Assembly (NCBI GenBank): GCA_965250195.1
Contig: OZ252295.1
Span: forward strand, 1,612,001-1,676,000
Reading direction: 5' to 3'
Length of the DNA stretch: 64,000 nucleotides
DNA from: CAUZIR01 sp965250195
Lineage (GTDB): Bacteria > Chloroflexota > Dehalococcoidia > Lucifugimonadales > UBA2962
Shown here: piece by piece, positions 53,886 to 61,412 of the stretch
How positions within the stretch are numbered: the first letter of the stretch is position 1
Layout: each line of letters opens with the position of its first letter
Translations under genes and position numbers: made by a program
Notes under the pieces: generated by a model
What the model was told of the DNA's origin: nothing
What the model saw: the letters and a program-made list of their open reading frames with translations, nothing else
The model's database searches: none

Positions 53886-55310
53886 TCAGCCCGTGGCGTC
53901 GTAGAGCTCTGTTTCCGAGTGGTAGCCAGACCAGCCGTACCACTCAGAGATGATCGAAGGGATAAAGCGCAATGGCACCGTCGCCAGTGGGCCACTGACC
54001 GGCTGGCCACCGATTGTCCAACGTGAACCTGACCCTAGATCCTCTAACAACGCCCTACCGCCGCTATAGAGAAGCTTGAACTGCAACTCCGCCCCAAGGA
54101 CCTGGCGGTTATATGCCATGGCGTTGCCTGTTTTGAAGTCGTAGGCCGCCACGATCGGCTCGCCTCCGAACTCGTGGTTGAGCGCTCCGCCAGCCAGCTT
54201 TATATCCGTTAGCGTGTATCCCCGGTATAGGCCATCCACTTCGACCCCGAGGACCAGAGTATTCGACGGCAACCGATCATCTCCAAATTGCGCTTCGTCG
54301 GCCGCTAGTTCGCCAATGGGAACGAGTTGGTAGTTGGCTTGGTACGGCGTGTCAAAAGCGAGCACGGTCGTGTTCGGGTATTCGCTCAGCCACGCTTCCC
54401 AGGTAGTTTGCTGAATAGGGATGATGTCGAGACGGGCACCAGTTAACGGACCCTCTGTCGCCTTACCATCGAGGTGGTTCCAGACCGTGCCGGTGCGATC
54501 GTCTCGCATGGTGAAGACGCCTGCCTCGAGTCCGACGATTTCGAAAAGGAGGAGGTCTCCTTGATGCACGGGGTTGAACCCAACCCCCGAACTGCACTTG
54601 ATTCAGTACGTAACTAGGACCGGCGTTCCACCTATCTCGTCGTTGAAGATGTGGTGAAACCAGGCCATCCGGGCCGGATACGCCCTGCTCTCACCTCCCA
54701 TTTCTAGACCCAGTACTAGCTCGTCGGGGTCTAAGTAATCGACCTCGCGGCCAGGGAGTATCTCCGGATAGTCGAGGACGACGAAGAAGCCGTTGCTTCT
54801 GCCGTTGGTCGGCGGCCTGATGTAGGGCTCCTGTGGCTCTAAAACTACGGCTGTGGGCGTCGGGACGGCTCGTGTTGGTGTCGGCGATGGGGAACCCGAC
54901 GGCGACACTGTCGGTCCAGGTTGCGGAGTGCGAGTCGTAGGCGGCGTTCGAGTAGCCGTCGCCGGGGGCTCAACATCGGCCTCGCTTGCAATACGGGTGG
55001 CTGAGGGTTCCCCCAAGTGGATCTCGTCTGAAGTATCCCGATCCGGTATAGGCGTAGGAGTGTCTGATACTGGCAGCGCTCCAGCCTCAAGTTTCTCCAG
55101 CGGCTCAGGCGTCGGTGTGGGGCTAGCGGAGCTTGCCGCCAGCTCGTCCGGCGGTTCAAGTGATGCTTCGCCGTTGTCCACTAGTTCGGCAGTAGGCTCA
55201 ACCTGAGCGGCCTGAGTGGGCACAACCCCGATATGGTTTTTAGGAGCCAGTTCGCCACACGCTGAGGCCGCCGCTAGTAGGATCAGAAATGGCACTAGTC
55301 TGAGTCGCAT
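53886..55310 (-). CDS. DUF3179-family lipoprotein, candidate selenoprotein (in-frame TGA at UxxC)
   Basis: 474 residues if TGA at 54603-54605 is read as selenocysteine. ATG 55310 starts a lipoprotein signal (LAAASAC), followed by a long Pro/Thr/Glu linker (about 20-175). The DUF3179 domain opens YLDPDELVLGLEMGGESRAY and ARMAWFHHIFNDEIGGTPVL, then VTY-U236-IK-C239-SSGVGFN. As I know the family, VTYCPLC stands here, so the TGA replaces the first Cys of a conserved CxxC. The frame then continues unbroken for 237 codons with family-like GTVWNHLDGKATEGPLTGAR. A SECIS-like hairpin lies at 54565-54596. It ends with another TGA at 53886. Conventional calling would split it into 343- and 227-residue fragments. 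The alternative is a recent Cys-to-stop mutation. No sel genes lie in the window. Confidence 0.8.
54565..54596 (-). promoter_or_regulatory. SECIS-like hairpin after the in-frame TGA
   Basis: On the minus strand, GGGGTTG-GGTT-CAACCCC forms seven perfect pairs closing a 4-base loop that starts with GG; the loop begins 23 nt after the TGA. An outer TGCA/TGCA pairing extends the stem with a small bulge. Bacterial SECIS elements have a short stem, a G in the first two loop bases, and a loop about 16-37 nt past the UGA, all met here. Confidence 0.75.
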
Positions 55311-55430
55311 CGGTCCAATGTTAGCGCTGAAAACCGACGCAGCATATTTTGTAAGGGCACTGCTCTTGACAGCAGCCGCCCCGGCGCGACCAGCTGTAGT
55401 TTCGTTCGAACATGTAATTAGGCGTCCCAG

Positions 55431-55442
55431 TGGCTCAACCGG
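55431..55442 (-). repeat. Dispersed repeat, copy 5 (CCGGTTGAGCCA)
   Basis: Exact core on the minus strand, preceded by GACCCCG and, further left, CTAGCGA, which is shared with copy 7. It lies between the stop of the SnoaL-like gene and the start of the DUF3179 gene. Confidence 0.6.
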
Positions 55443-55462
55443 CGGGGTCGGCAATGGGGTCG

Positions 55463-55891
55463 CTAGTGCTTGGCTCCGGCATGGATGCTCGGGTCTCCGT
55501 CGTTTCGAAGAATCGTTTGCGTGATCTTGTCGATAACCCAGCCGTGGTGGAAGATGCGCTGCAAGCCGAACTGATACTTGGCTTGAGTATTGAACACTGA
55601 TCCGTCCCGCGTTCTCAAGATTTCGCTGCTGCATTCTACGGTTGCCCGAACGCCCTGGACGTCGATTACTAACCCGCTGATTGAGTGGGTCGTGTCGAGG
55701 TACTGTAGGGCCTCCCGGCGGGCGACGACGTAATCGCGGGCTGACGTTACGTGCGGCGGATCACCGCGGAGATCTTCATAGTCCACAGCAATGGCTTTGG
55801 CCAGGACTGACTCCAATTGTGACCAATCTTTATTGTCGATGCTGGCCGCAAACCGGTTGATCGTCTCCTCGATTTCACTCCGTACATCCAT
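55463..55891 (-). CDS. SnoaL/NTF2-like protein
   Basis: A 142-residue protein of the SnoaL-like NTF2 fold: MDVRSEIEETINRFAASIDN (N-terminal helix with D/NxxD), YVVARREALQYLDTTHSIS, and C-terminal strands ending GWVIDKITQTILRNDGD. Members are enzymes or binding proteins; the role is unknown. The gene stands alone, with a copy of the dispersed repeat on each side. Confidence 0.85.
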   Translation of the reverse strand: MDVRSEIEETINRFAASIDNKDWSQLESVLAKAIAVDYEDLRGDPPHVTSARDYVVARREALQYLDTTHSISGLVIDVQGVRATVECSSEILRTRDGSVFNTQAKYQFGLQRIFHHGWVIDKITQTILRNDGDPSIHAGAKH

Positions 55892-55936
55892 GACACGTCC
55901 TAGACCCCAAACCCGGTGTTAGCCAGCCGCCGCCCG

Positions 55937-55947
55937 GGCTCAACCGG
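55937..55947 (-). repeat. Dispersed repeat, copy 6 (CCGGTTGAGCC)
   Basis: Exact 11-base core on the minus strand, followed by CGGGCGG. It lies 46 bp upstream of the SnoaL-like gene start. Confidence 0.55.
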
Positions 55948-56051
55948 CGATGGGAGCGGTGCAGAACCTGGACCGGAGGAGCGGACGATTCGCTTCTAAA
56001 ACGATGACGTTTAGGCGTTGGCCGAAGAGGCCCCGACGTCCGACTATTCGT

Positions 56052-56690
56052 CTAAAGCTGCGCCTTCGCCCACATCTCTCGGGACGCTAATTTTGGCCAC
56101 ATTCTAGCGGCCTTGCTCTTGGGGTTGAATTCCTTCTGGAGGCCGGGTGCGTTCCCGATTCCCTTTCCAGGTACACTTTTGCCTCTTAGAGAGTCGGACT
56201 TATTACTGCCGCAACCTTCGATTGTTGCAACGAGATACCAAGCAGGATCGAATGGGTCGCCAATCCCTTGGAAATCAAACATGACCGAGTCCGCCGTGAA
56301 GCTCGCTCTGGAGTCGTCCCATCCAGTGAGGTTCGTTTCGATCACGAGGCCGGTCGGTTCCGTGGCCAGGTCCGAAACTACCAGGCCGTTGAACTCTACA
56401 GGGAACGTGAAGTGAGCGGTCCAGTTGATCCGGAAATCTACGTTGATCGAGCATGGATCGACATCAACTGTGTAGACACTCCACATACGCACCGTGTCAC
56501 CCGTTCCATCGACGACGGTTACGTCAAACCCGATGTTCTCTTCACCGAGCGCGGGGAACTGATGCCCGACCCGGACTACGTCTCCCTCAAGCGTTGCGGC
56601 GTAGGCGACACTGATCATCAGCATCGTAGCGACTAGGCTCAGCGAAATCGCCCAGTTTTTCGTCCTGCCTAACAGGCGTAAATTAATCAT
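56052..56690 (-). CDS. Exported hypothetical protein
   Basis: About 212 residues from ATG 56690; an in-frame start at 56702 adds four. A signal peptide (WAISLSLVATMLMISVAYA) is followed by a beta-rich domain and a basic C-terminal tail. Two Cys (VDPCSI and IEGCGS) might form a disulfide. Family not recognised. It is divergent from the large secreted protein gene. Confidence 0.65.
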   Translation of the reverse strand: MINLRLLGRTKNWAISLSLVATMLMISVAYAATLEGDVVRVGHQFPALGEENIGFDVTVVDGTGDTVRMWSVYTVDVDPCSINVDFRINWTAHFTFPVEFNGLVVSDLATEPTGLVIETNLTGWDDSRASFTADSVMFDFQGIGDPFDPAWYLVATIEGCGSNKSDSLRGKSVPGKGIGNAPGLQKEFNPKSKAARMWPKLASREMWAKAQL

Positions 56691-56822
56691 CAGACCCCAC
56701 AATCACCCGACACATGCGTGCCATCGTAAGGTTGGCATGCCGAGCGATCAAGTAGCGGGGCTAATGACGCGAGCGGCTGGACATCGTCCTCAACGTGTTC
56801 TACTTACCGGAGGGGTGATGCA

Positions 56823-58607
56823 ATGAAACGAGCCTTCAGGAAGATGGCGAGAAAGACGTTTGGTCCGGTGATGGCCGCCCTGATGGTGGCGTCGCTTCTG
56901 GGCGTCCCCATCGGATCGAGGGCTCACACGGTCAACGCCGCCGCGCCTAGTGGAAAATTGCTGATGCAGGTGCCGGCCGGCCAACTGGTGAGGCGTGCCA
57001 TCCACGGTGAGGTGGTCTCCAAGAGCGCCTCCAACATGGTCGTCAGTACCCAGCACGGGAACGTGACGGTAAACCTCGACTCCGGAACCCAGGTCAACGC
57101 TCCGCCCGACGAGGACGTCGGCACAGGCGCCATCCAGGCCGGCGACAAGGTCGGCGTATTGCTGGACCGGTCTCCGGTCGCACCGCCCCCCGAGCCGTCC
57201 GAAGGCGACGGAGACGGCGGCGAAGACACGGGTGGAGAAACGGGAGCCACGCCCGCCACGACCGACGACGGCAGCGGCGGCGGAACCACGCCCACAACGA
57301 CTGAGGACGGGACGACCAGCACCGTGTTTAGTGATGACAACTTTGTTACCTTGTGGACCTCAATAAACCTCCAATTCCCCGCCCCTGGGCCAGGCGGCGC
57401 GACATTCGGAAACCAGCAGGCGACGGGTGGCAACCCGGGCGAATACCTGCTGGTGCGAAACTCGGTTGACTTCAACTCGGGACTGTCACCTTCAACCGGC
57501 GTGTATGGGATATGGCTGCGGTCCTCCGCCTCTTACGACCCGTCGACACAGGGGGCCATCAACACCGTCGATTTTTATGAGGACTACATCGTGATCTCCG
57601 GAGGAGCGGGGGGGCAACGCTCGGGACCCGCCCTGATGCAAGATGGTCAGTACTTCACCGCTGCGGAATCCTCTCTGGCTCAAAGCTCCTGGACGGCCCT
57701 GACTTCGAATGGGTTAACACACACCGATTTCTTGCGATTTCCATTGCAGAACGTCCATCCGGACTTCTCCGAGACGGGCGGTCCGATAACCTTCGGTTTT
57801 GTCCGCATTACGTTGACGACCGGGCCGCAGGCCAGCGCCGAGGCCGGGATCGACAACTGGTCGGTCACCGTCCACACGGACGCGGCCCCGACGCCGACCA
57901 CCACTGATGACGGAACGACTGGCGGTATCACTCCGACCACGACGGACGAAGGCACCGGCGGTGACGAGAACGAAGAGGGAGACGAGGAGCAACCCGCACC
58001 GACCTTCCGGACGGTGACCGCAACCCGGGTATCCATCGTCCCGGGCACGGCGACTCGTGAGCACGAGCGCGGCGTCACCAAGTGCAAGGACGCGGGCGTG
58101 CTCGAAGTGGTGGGCGAGGACGGGGAGATCACCGAGATCGAGGACACCGATTGCAAGGGCGGTGGGGAAGGTTCGGACGACTCGGTGCTCCTCAAGCGCA
58201 AGAAGGGCCGGGACTCGGACGAGTTCGAGGTTCGGGGTAAGAAGCCCACGGTCGATGTAGACCTGCGACTCGCCAGCATCAAACACAAGCTGGCCAATTC
58301 TACGCCCGAGCGGCTGGAGAGGTTTGAAGCGCGAGAGGCGGATCGGCAGGTCAAGGAACAGGAACGACTTGAACGGCTGGAGGAAAAGGTCACCGGCCGG
58401 GCCAAGGAACTGTTCGACGATGCCGAGGACCGTAAGGGAAAGCGAAAGCGCGGAGAAGATTTGGTTGACGGAAATGGTGGCGGCACCGGCGATGACTCCT
58501 CTGACACCCGCAAGGGCGACTCCGGCCGTGGCGGCTCCGGCAAAGGCGACTCCGGCAACGGCCCTGGCGGCGACGTCAGTGACAAGGGCGGGGGGAAGAC
58601 AAAGTAA
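56823..58607 (+). CDS. Large secreted low-complexity protein with charged C-terminus
   Basis: 594 residues with a signal peptide (about residues 1-40). A small beta domain (HGEVVSKSASNMVVSTQHGN, reminiscent of DUF5666) is followed by a Gly/Thr/Asp linker with repeats like TPTTTEDGT, then a central domain of about 190 residues (DDNFVTLWTSINLQFPAPG), another TPTTTDDGTTGG linker, and a highly charged Lys/Glu/Arg region (about 490-545) likely to form a helix or coiled coil. The C-terminus is Gly/Ser/Asp/Lys-rich (GDSGRGGSGKGDSGNG). There is no anchor at the C-terminus. Function unknown; an adhesin or matrix role is possible. Confidence 0.7.
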   Translation: MKRAFRKMARKTFGPVMAALMVASLLGVPIGSRAHTVNAAAPSGKLLMQVPAGQLVRRAIHGEVVSKSASNMVVSTQHGNVTVNLDSGTQVNAPPDEDVGTGAIQAGDKVGVLLDRSPVAPPPEPSEGDGDGGEDTGGETGATPATTDDGSGGGTTPTTTEDGTTSTVFSDDNFVTLWTSINLQFPAPGPGGATFGNQQATGGNPGEYLLVRNSVDFNSGLSPSTGVYGIWLRSSASYDPSTQGAINTVDFYEDYIVISGGAGGQRSGPALMQDGQYFTAAESSLAQSSWTALTSNGLTHTDFLRFPLQNVHPDFSETGGPITFGFVRITLTTGPQASAEAGIDNWSVTVHTDAAPTPTTTDDGTTGGITPTTTDEGTGGDENEEGDEEQPAPTFRTVTATRVSIVPGTATREHERGVTKCKDAGVLEVVGEDGEITEIEDTDCKGGGEGSDDSVLLKRKKGRDSDEFEVRGKKPTVDVDLRLASIKHKLANSTPERLERFEAREADRQVKEQERLERLEEKVTGRAKELFDDAEDRKGKRKRGEDLVDGNGGGTGDDSSDTRKGDSGRGGSGKGDSGNGPGGDVSDKGGGKTK

Positions 58608-58705
58608 TCTCGCCCGGCGAACCCGCAAAATGTCGGCGGTCACCCTATCTGCAAAAGGACTCAGTTTCTCGAGCGCAGGCACATCGCCTTTACAATGGGC
58701 CGCCG

Positions 58706-58717
58706 TGGCTCAACCGG
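58706..58717 (-). repeat. Dispersed repeat, copy 7 (CCGGTTGAGCCA)
   Basis: Exact core on the minus strand, preceded by GACCCCA; 35 nt further left a GTCAAC could pair with GTTGA. It shares CAGAACC-GTCA-CTAGC-like flanking words with copy 4. It lies between the secreted protein gene and the second att site. Confidence 0.6.
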
Positions 58718-58807
58718 TGGGGTCCACTTTGCTTCCGTCGCTAGTTGACGGTTCTGGACAGCTATCAGCCTTGGCCACAGGCTTAAGCGTGGGGGCGACG
58801 AGAGGAG

Positions 58808-58852
58808 TGGTGGGCCAACCTGGACTCGAACCAGGGACCTCAGTCTTATCAG
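58808..58852 (-). repeat. Attachment site: 3' half of tRNA-Ile(GAT), right copy
   Basis: The minus strand reads CTGATAAGACTGAGGTC, then T arm CCTGGTTCGAGTCCAGG, TTGGCCC, A, CCA. The anticodon GAT is at 58848-58850. The upstream half has only D-arm-like resemblance and no matching acceptor, so it is not a working tRNA. Confidence 0.82.
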
Positions 58853-59131
58853 TAGTGAGCGCGCTGTCCGCTGTGGTACATCATAGACCGCACCGACCGC
58901 GATGGTCCCACGTTCCGGCCGGTAAGCTGTTCTCCACTGTTCAGGGTTGACCACTACGGGTTGCGGTCACGGTTGCTGTCAACAATATCAGGGTCAAACC
59001 GCCAACATACCCTCAAAAGCGTCGGCGGCGGCTCTCTGCTGGCTCGGCATGGTGTGGCTATAAATCCGGAGGGTCGTGGCCTGGTCTTTGTGACCCAACA
59101 TGGCACTGACTATTGGGAGCGGCACGCCTTG
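58808..59131 (-). repeat. Direct repeat, right copy (att plus integrase end)
   Basis: Highly similar to 52609-52920, with a 12-14 base insertion near 58968 (CGGTCACGGTTG). Confidence 0.85.
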
Positions 59132-60133
59132 ACCCAACGCGAAAGTGGCGGCCACATGCCGGAGATCATGAAATGTCAGTGCATGGCCGAGATTCGTAGA
59201 GTGCAGCCAGGGCTTGAATTGACGTTTGTAGAGGTTGTCCTTATGGATGGGACCGCCGACATCGTTGGTGAACATGAGGCCCCACGGGTTGCTCCAGGCT
59301 GGGCCGAGAGCCAAGGCCTCCTCTGACTGTCTGGCTCGCTGCCTCCGGAGGGCGTCGATCGCGTATGTCGTAAGTGCCACTCGTCTACGTGACTCGCGCT
59401 TCGGCTCTTCCAAATTAAATCCACCGCCTTTGTTGGCTTTCAGCTTTCTGGAGATCGACAGTTCGGCCTGATCCCAATGGACATCCGACCACTGGAGACC
59501 GAGCAGCTCGCTCTGGCGGGCACCGACGGTGAGAGCGAGAACGAAAAGCGCCTCCAGTCGATGGCCACGACTGGCACCAATCAGATAGCGTATCTCCTCG
59601 GTGGTGAGCACGGGTACGTCGCGTTTCTTGACGCGAGGCATCTTGATCCGCGCAGCCGGGTTTCGGGCTATGAGTTCGACTTGCACAGCTCGCTCAAGCA
59701 TCGACCTGAGGCGCACGGCCCTGGACTTCAGGGTGGAAGGTGCCATCCCTTCATCCGACAGGTATTTAAGCCACCCCTGTACGTCTGTCACTGCCAGCTT
59801 GGCGAGTCTAAGGGAGCCGAGTTGCGGGACGATGTGGTTTCTGACCGTCACTTCGTAGTCGGCGTAAGTTTGATGCGAGACCGTTAGCTCCTTTTCTTCC
59901 AACCACCGCGCGGCCCAAGTCGCGACGGTTAGGTGCCCATTTTCGGGCAGCGACCCTGTCCGAGCCTGGTTTTGCAGTTCTTGGAGCTGGTAGGCTGCCT
60001 CTTCGCGTGTGCGGCCGTAGACGTATCGGCGTTGCTGGCGGGTGCGGCCACCTCCAGTGGTGATCGCACCTGTCCAGCGGCCGTCTGCGCGCTGGTAAAC
60101 ACTGCCCTCATTATTGCCTCTTCGTTTTTTCAT
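58994..60133 (-). CDS. Tyrosine site-specific integrase
   Basis: A 379-residue phage-type integrase. The N-terminal arm-binding domain starts NNEGSVYQRADGRWTGAITT; the core-binding (SAM-like) domain covers about 68-155; the catalytic domain has Arg206 (GARQSELLGL), His322/Arg325 (HDLRH), His348 (LGHKD) and Tyr358 (RIYSH). All catalytic residues are present, so it should be active. The att-like tRNA fragment lies about 140 bp past its stop. It integrates the element at tRNA-Ile (inference from the repeats). Confidence 0.95.
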   Translation of the reverse strand: MKKRRGNNEGSVYQRADGRWTGAITTGGGRTRQQRRYVYGRTREEAAYQLQELQNQARTGSLPENGHLTVATWAARWLEEKELTVSHQTYADYEVTVRNHIVPQLGSLRLAKLAVTDVQGWLKYLSDEGMAPSTLKSRAVRLRSMLERAVQVELIARNPAARIKMPRVKKRDVPVLTTEEIRYLIGASRGHRLEALFVLALTVGARQSELLGLQWSDVHWDQAELSISRKLKANKGGGFNLEEPKRESRRRVALTTYAIDALRRQRARQSEEALALGPAWSNPWGLMFTNDVGGPIHKDNLYKRQFKPWLHSTNLGHALTFHDLRHVAATFALGQGVPLPIVSAMLGHKDQATTLRIYSHTMPSQQRAAADAFEGMLAV

Positions 60134-60142
60134 TAAGTCACC

Positions 60143-61138
60143 TCAATCCTGTTTTCGGCGTTTCCCCGGGTTCCGCCCTCTCCACTCTCTTGAGATTTGA
60201 GCGGCACGGCATTTGTCTCTGCAGTATTTGCGGTTCGGTCTTCCTCGCGGCATGAGTCGCCCAGGACGCGGGCAGTTTTCATTGGCGCAGATTGCCAAAG
60301 GTGAGCTTTCTTTCAGGTCCTTGAACGCCCAGTGCCAAATCAAGTTGACGAGATTGTCGAAGAACACTCCGCCGTCCCAGACAACGTCTTCGTCAATGAA
60401 CTTCGGTAGATATCTAAGACGGAGCCCAGAAAGTCCGTCAGCGTCATGTGATAGAGATTCGATGAGTTCGGCCGCAGCGAAGAGCAGCATCTCGTCGTTT
60501 CCCAGGTCAGCGAGGTGCGGTATCTCGTCCCACGCGGAGTCTTCCGAGACCAACTGGTCAAGGGCGGCAGTCACGAGGCTCCTCAAAAGGACCAAAGACG
60601 CGTCATCGCTACTAGAAATGACGAGGCCGTAGTTATGGACGAGCCACAGCAACTGGGCCTGCCTGAGAACCGCGTGACCACCCCGTCGCCACAAGTACAG
60701 TTCCTTCTCCGGCTCGGCAACTGGCCCAAAGAAACGGGGGGAAACTAAGGGCCCGAAATCCTTGGTAAACGCCAGGATCTCGTCGGCGAGACCATCTGGA
60801 AACGGCTGCTTCCCAAATCCGAACTTTCCGATCAAACGCCCTTCCATCAATTCCCAGGTCGAATCGCCTAAGGCCAGAAACCTACCTTGGAGCTCATCGC
60901 GAACCCCTTCCGGTTCGTAGGGCTCAATCCCATCGACCGACTTCGGGGTGAGGACGTAGGTTCCACCATCTGGGTATGCACCAGTCGCATCGCCGCCAAG
61001 GCGTTGTGCTTCTGTCTCCAATGCCCACTCCCATTCACCTCCCCTGTACCAGATCCACTCGTCGTTACGTCCCCAACTAACCAGCTTTCTGGCCGCCGCG
61101 TGACGTTTTGAAGATCGTTCTGCGTCGTTCTGCGTCAT
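60143..61138 (-). CDS. CGNR-like zinc-finger protein
   Basis: A 331-residue protein. The N-terminal region has no family I recognise; the C-terminal end has CANENCPRPGRLM and PNRKYCRDKCRAAQISR, a Cys4 arrangement close to the CGNR zinc finger of ABATE-type regulators. It is probably DNA-binding. It is 9 bp upstream of the integrase gene on the same strand, so it may regulate or be co-expressed with it. Confidence 0.65.
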   Translation of the reverse strand: MTQNDAERSSKRHAAARKLVSWGRNDEWIWYRGGEWEWALETEAQRLGGDATGAYPDGGTYVLTPKSVDGIEPYEPEGVRDELQGRFLALGDSTWELMEGRLIGKFGFGKQPFPDGLADEILAFTKDFGPLVSPRFFGPVAEPEKELYLWRRGGHAVLRQAQLLWLVHNYGLVISSSDDASLVLLRSLVTAALDQLVSEDSAWDEIPHLADLGNDEMLLFAAAELIESLSHDADGLSGLRLRYLPKFIDEDVVWDGGVFFDNLVNLIWHWAFKDLKESSPLAICANENCPRPGRLMPRGRPNRKYCRDKCRAAQISREWRGRNPGKRRKQD

Positions 61139-61214
61139 GGTAGGCCGTAATGGTTTTGACAGGAAAACCCCTCACGCAGACACTGTACACCAACGAACGA
61201 AAGGAGCCAAACGA

Positions 61215-61412
61215 ATGACGACGAACGAGGGAAAAGAACAACTGCTTACTGTGGCCCAGGTGGCCGAACGCCTGGGCTCGGGTCGAACGCGAATCTTTAA
61301 CTGGCTGGCGACCGGCGAGCTTCGTAGCGTGAAGGTAGGTCGCAGCCGGAGGGTGCTCGCATCGAGCGTAGACAGGTTCATTGAGAGGCTGATCGACAAT
61401 GACGCCAGTTGA
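61215..61412 (+). CDS. Excisionase-like helix-turn-helix protein
   Basis: 65 residues from ATG 61215, with AAGGAG 9 nt upstream; a longer reading lacks a ribosome site. LLTVAQVAERLGSGRTRIFN and GELRSVKVGRSRRVLASSVD form the MerR-like winged HTH of excisionases (HTH_17). It probably directs excision or regulates the element. It is divergent from the zinc-finger gene and overlaps the replication gene by 14 bp. Confidence 0.85.
   Translation: MTTNEGKEQLLTVAQVAERLGSGRTRIFNWLATGELRSVKVGRSRRVLASSVDRFIERLIDNDAS

Larger units (their letters stand above)
52609..58807. mobile_element. Remnant of an element integrated at a tRNA-Ile gene
   Basis: The left border is a tRNA-Ile 3' half (52609-52652) and the right border is the second copy of it. 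An integrase end (52782-52920) adjoins the left border, as expected for an element with int next to att, but the rest of int is gone. The interior holds a DUF3179 gene with in-frame TGA, a SnoaL-like gene, two exported proteins and several copies of the dispersed repeat. Confidence 0.65.

Noticed and set aside
53789..58717. A bona fide integron array
   Set aside because: The repeat core fits GTTRRRY, but complete attC arms are lacking, spacing from stop codons varies, and no integron-type integrase is present. Kept only as a cassette-like hypothesis.
52609..58890. Functional tRNA-Ile genes on the minus strand
   Set aside because: Only the 3' half is convincing. The 7-base acceptor partner is absent and the D and anticodon stems do not pair properly; they are att remnants.
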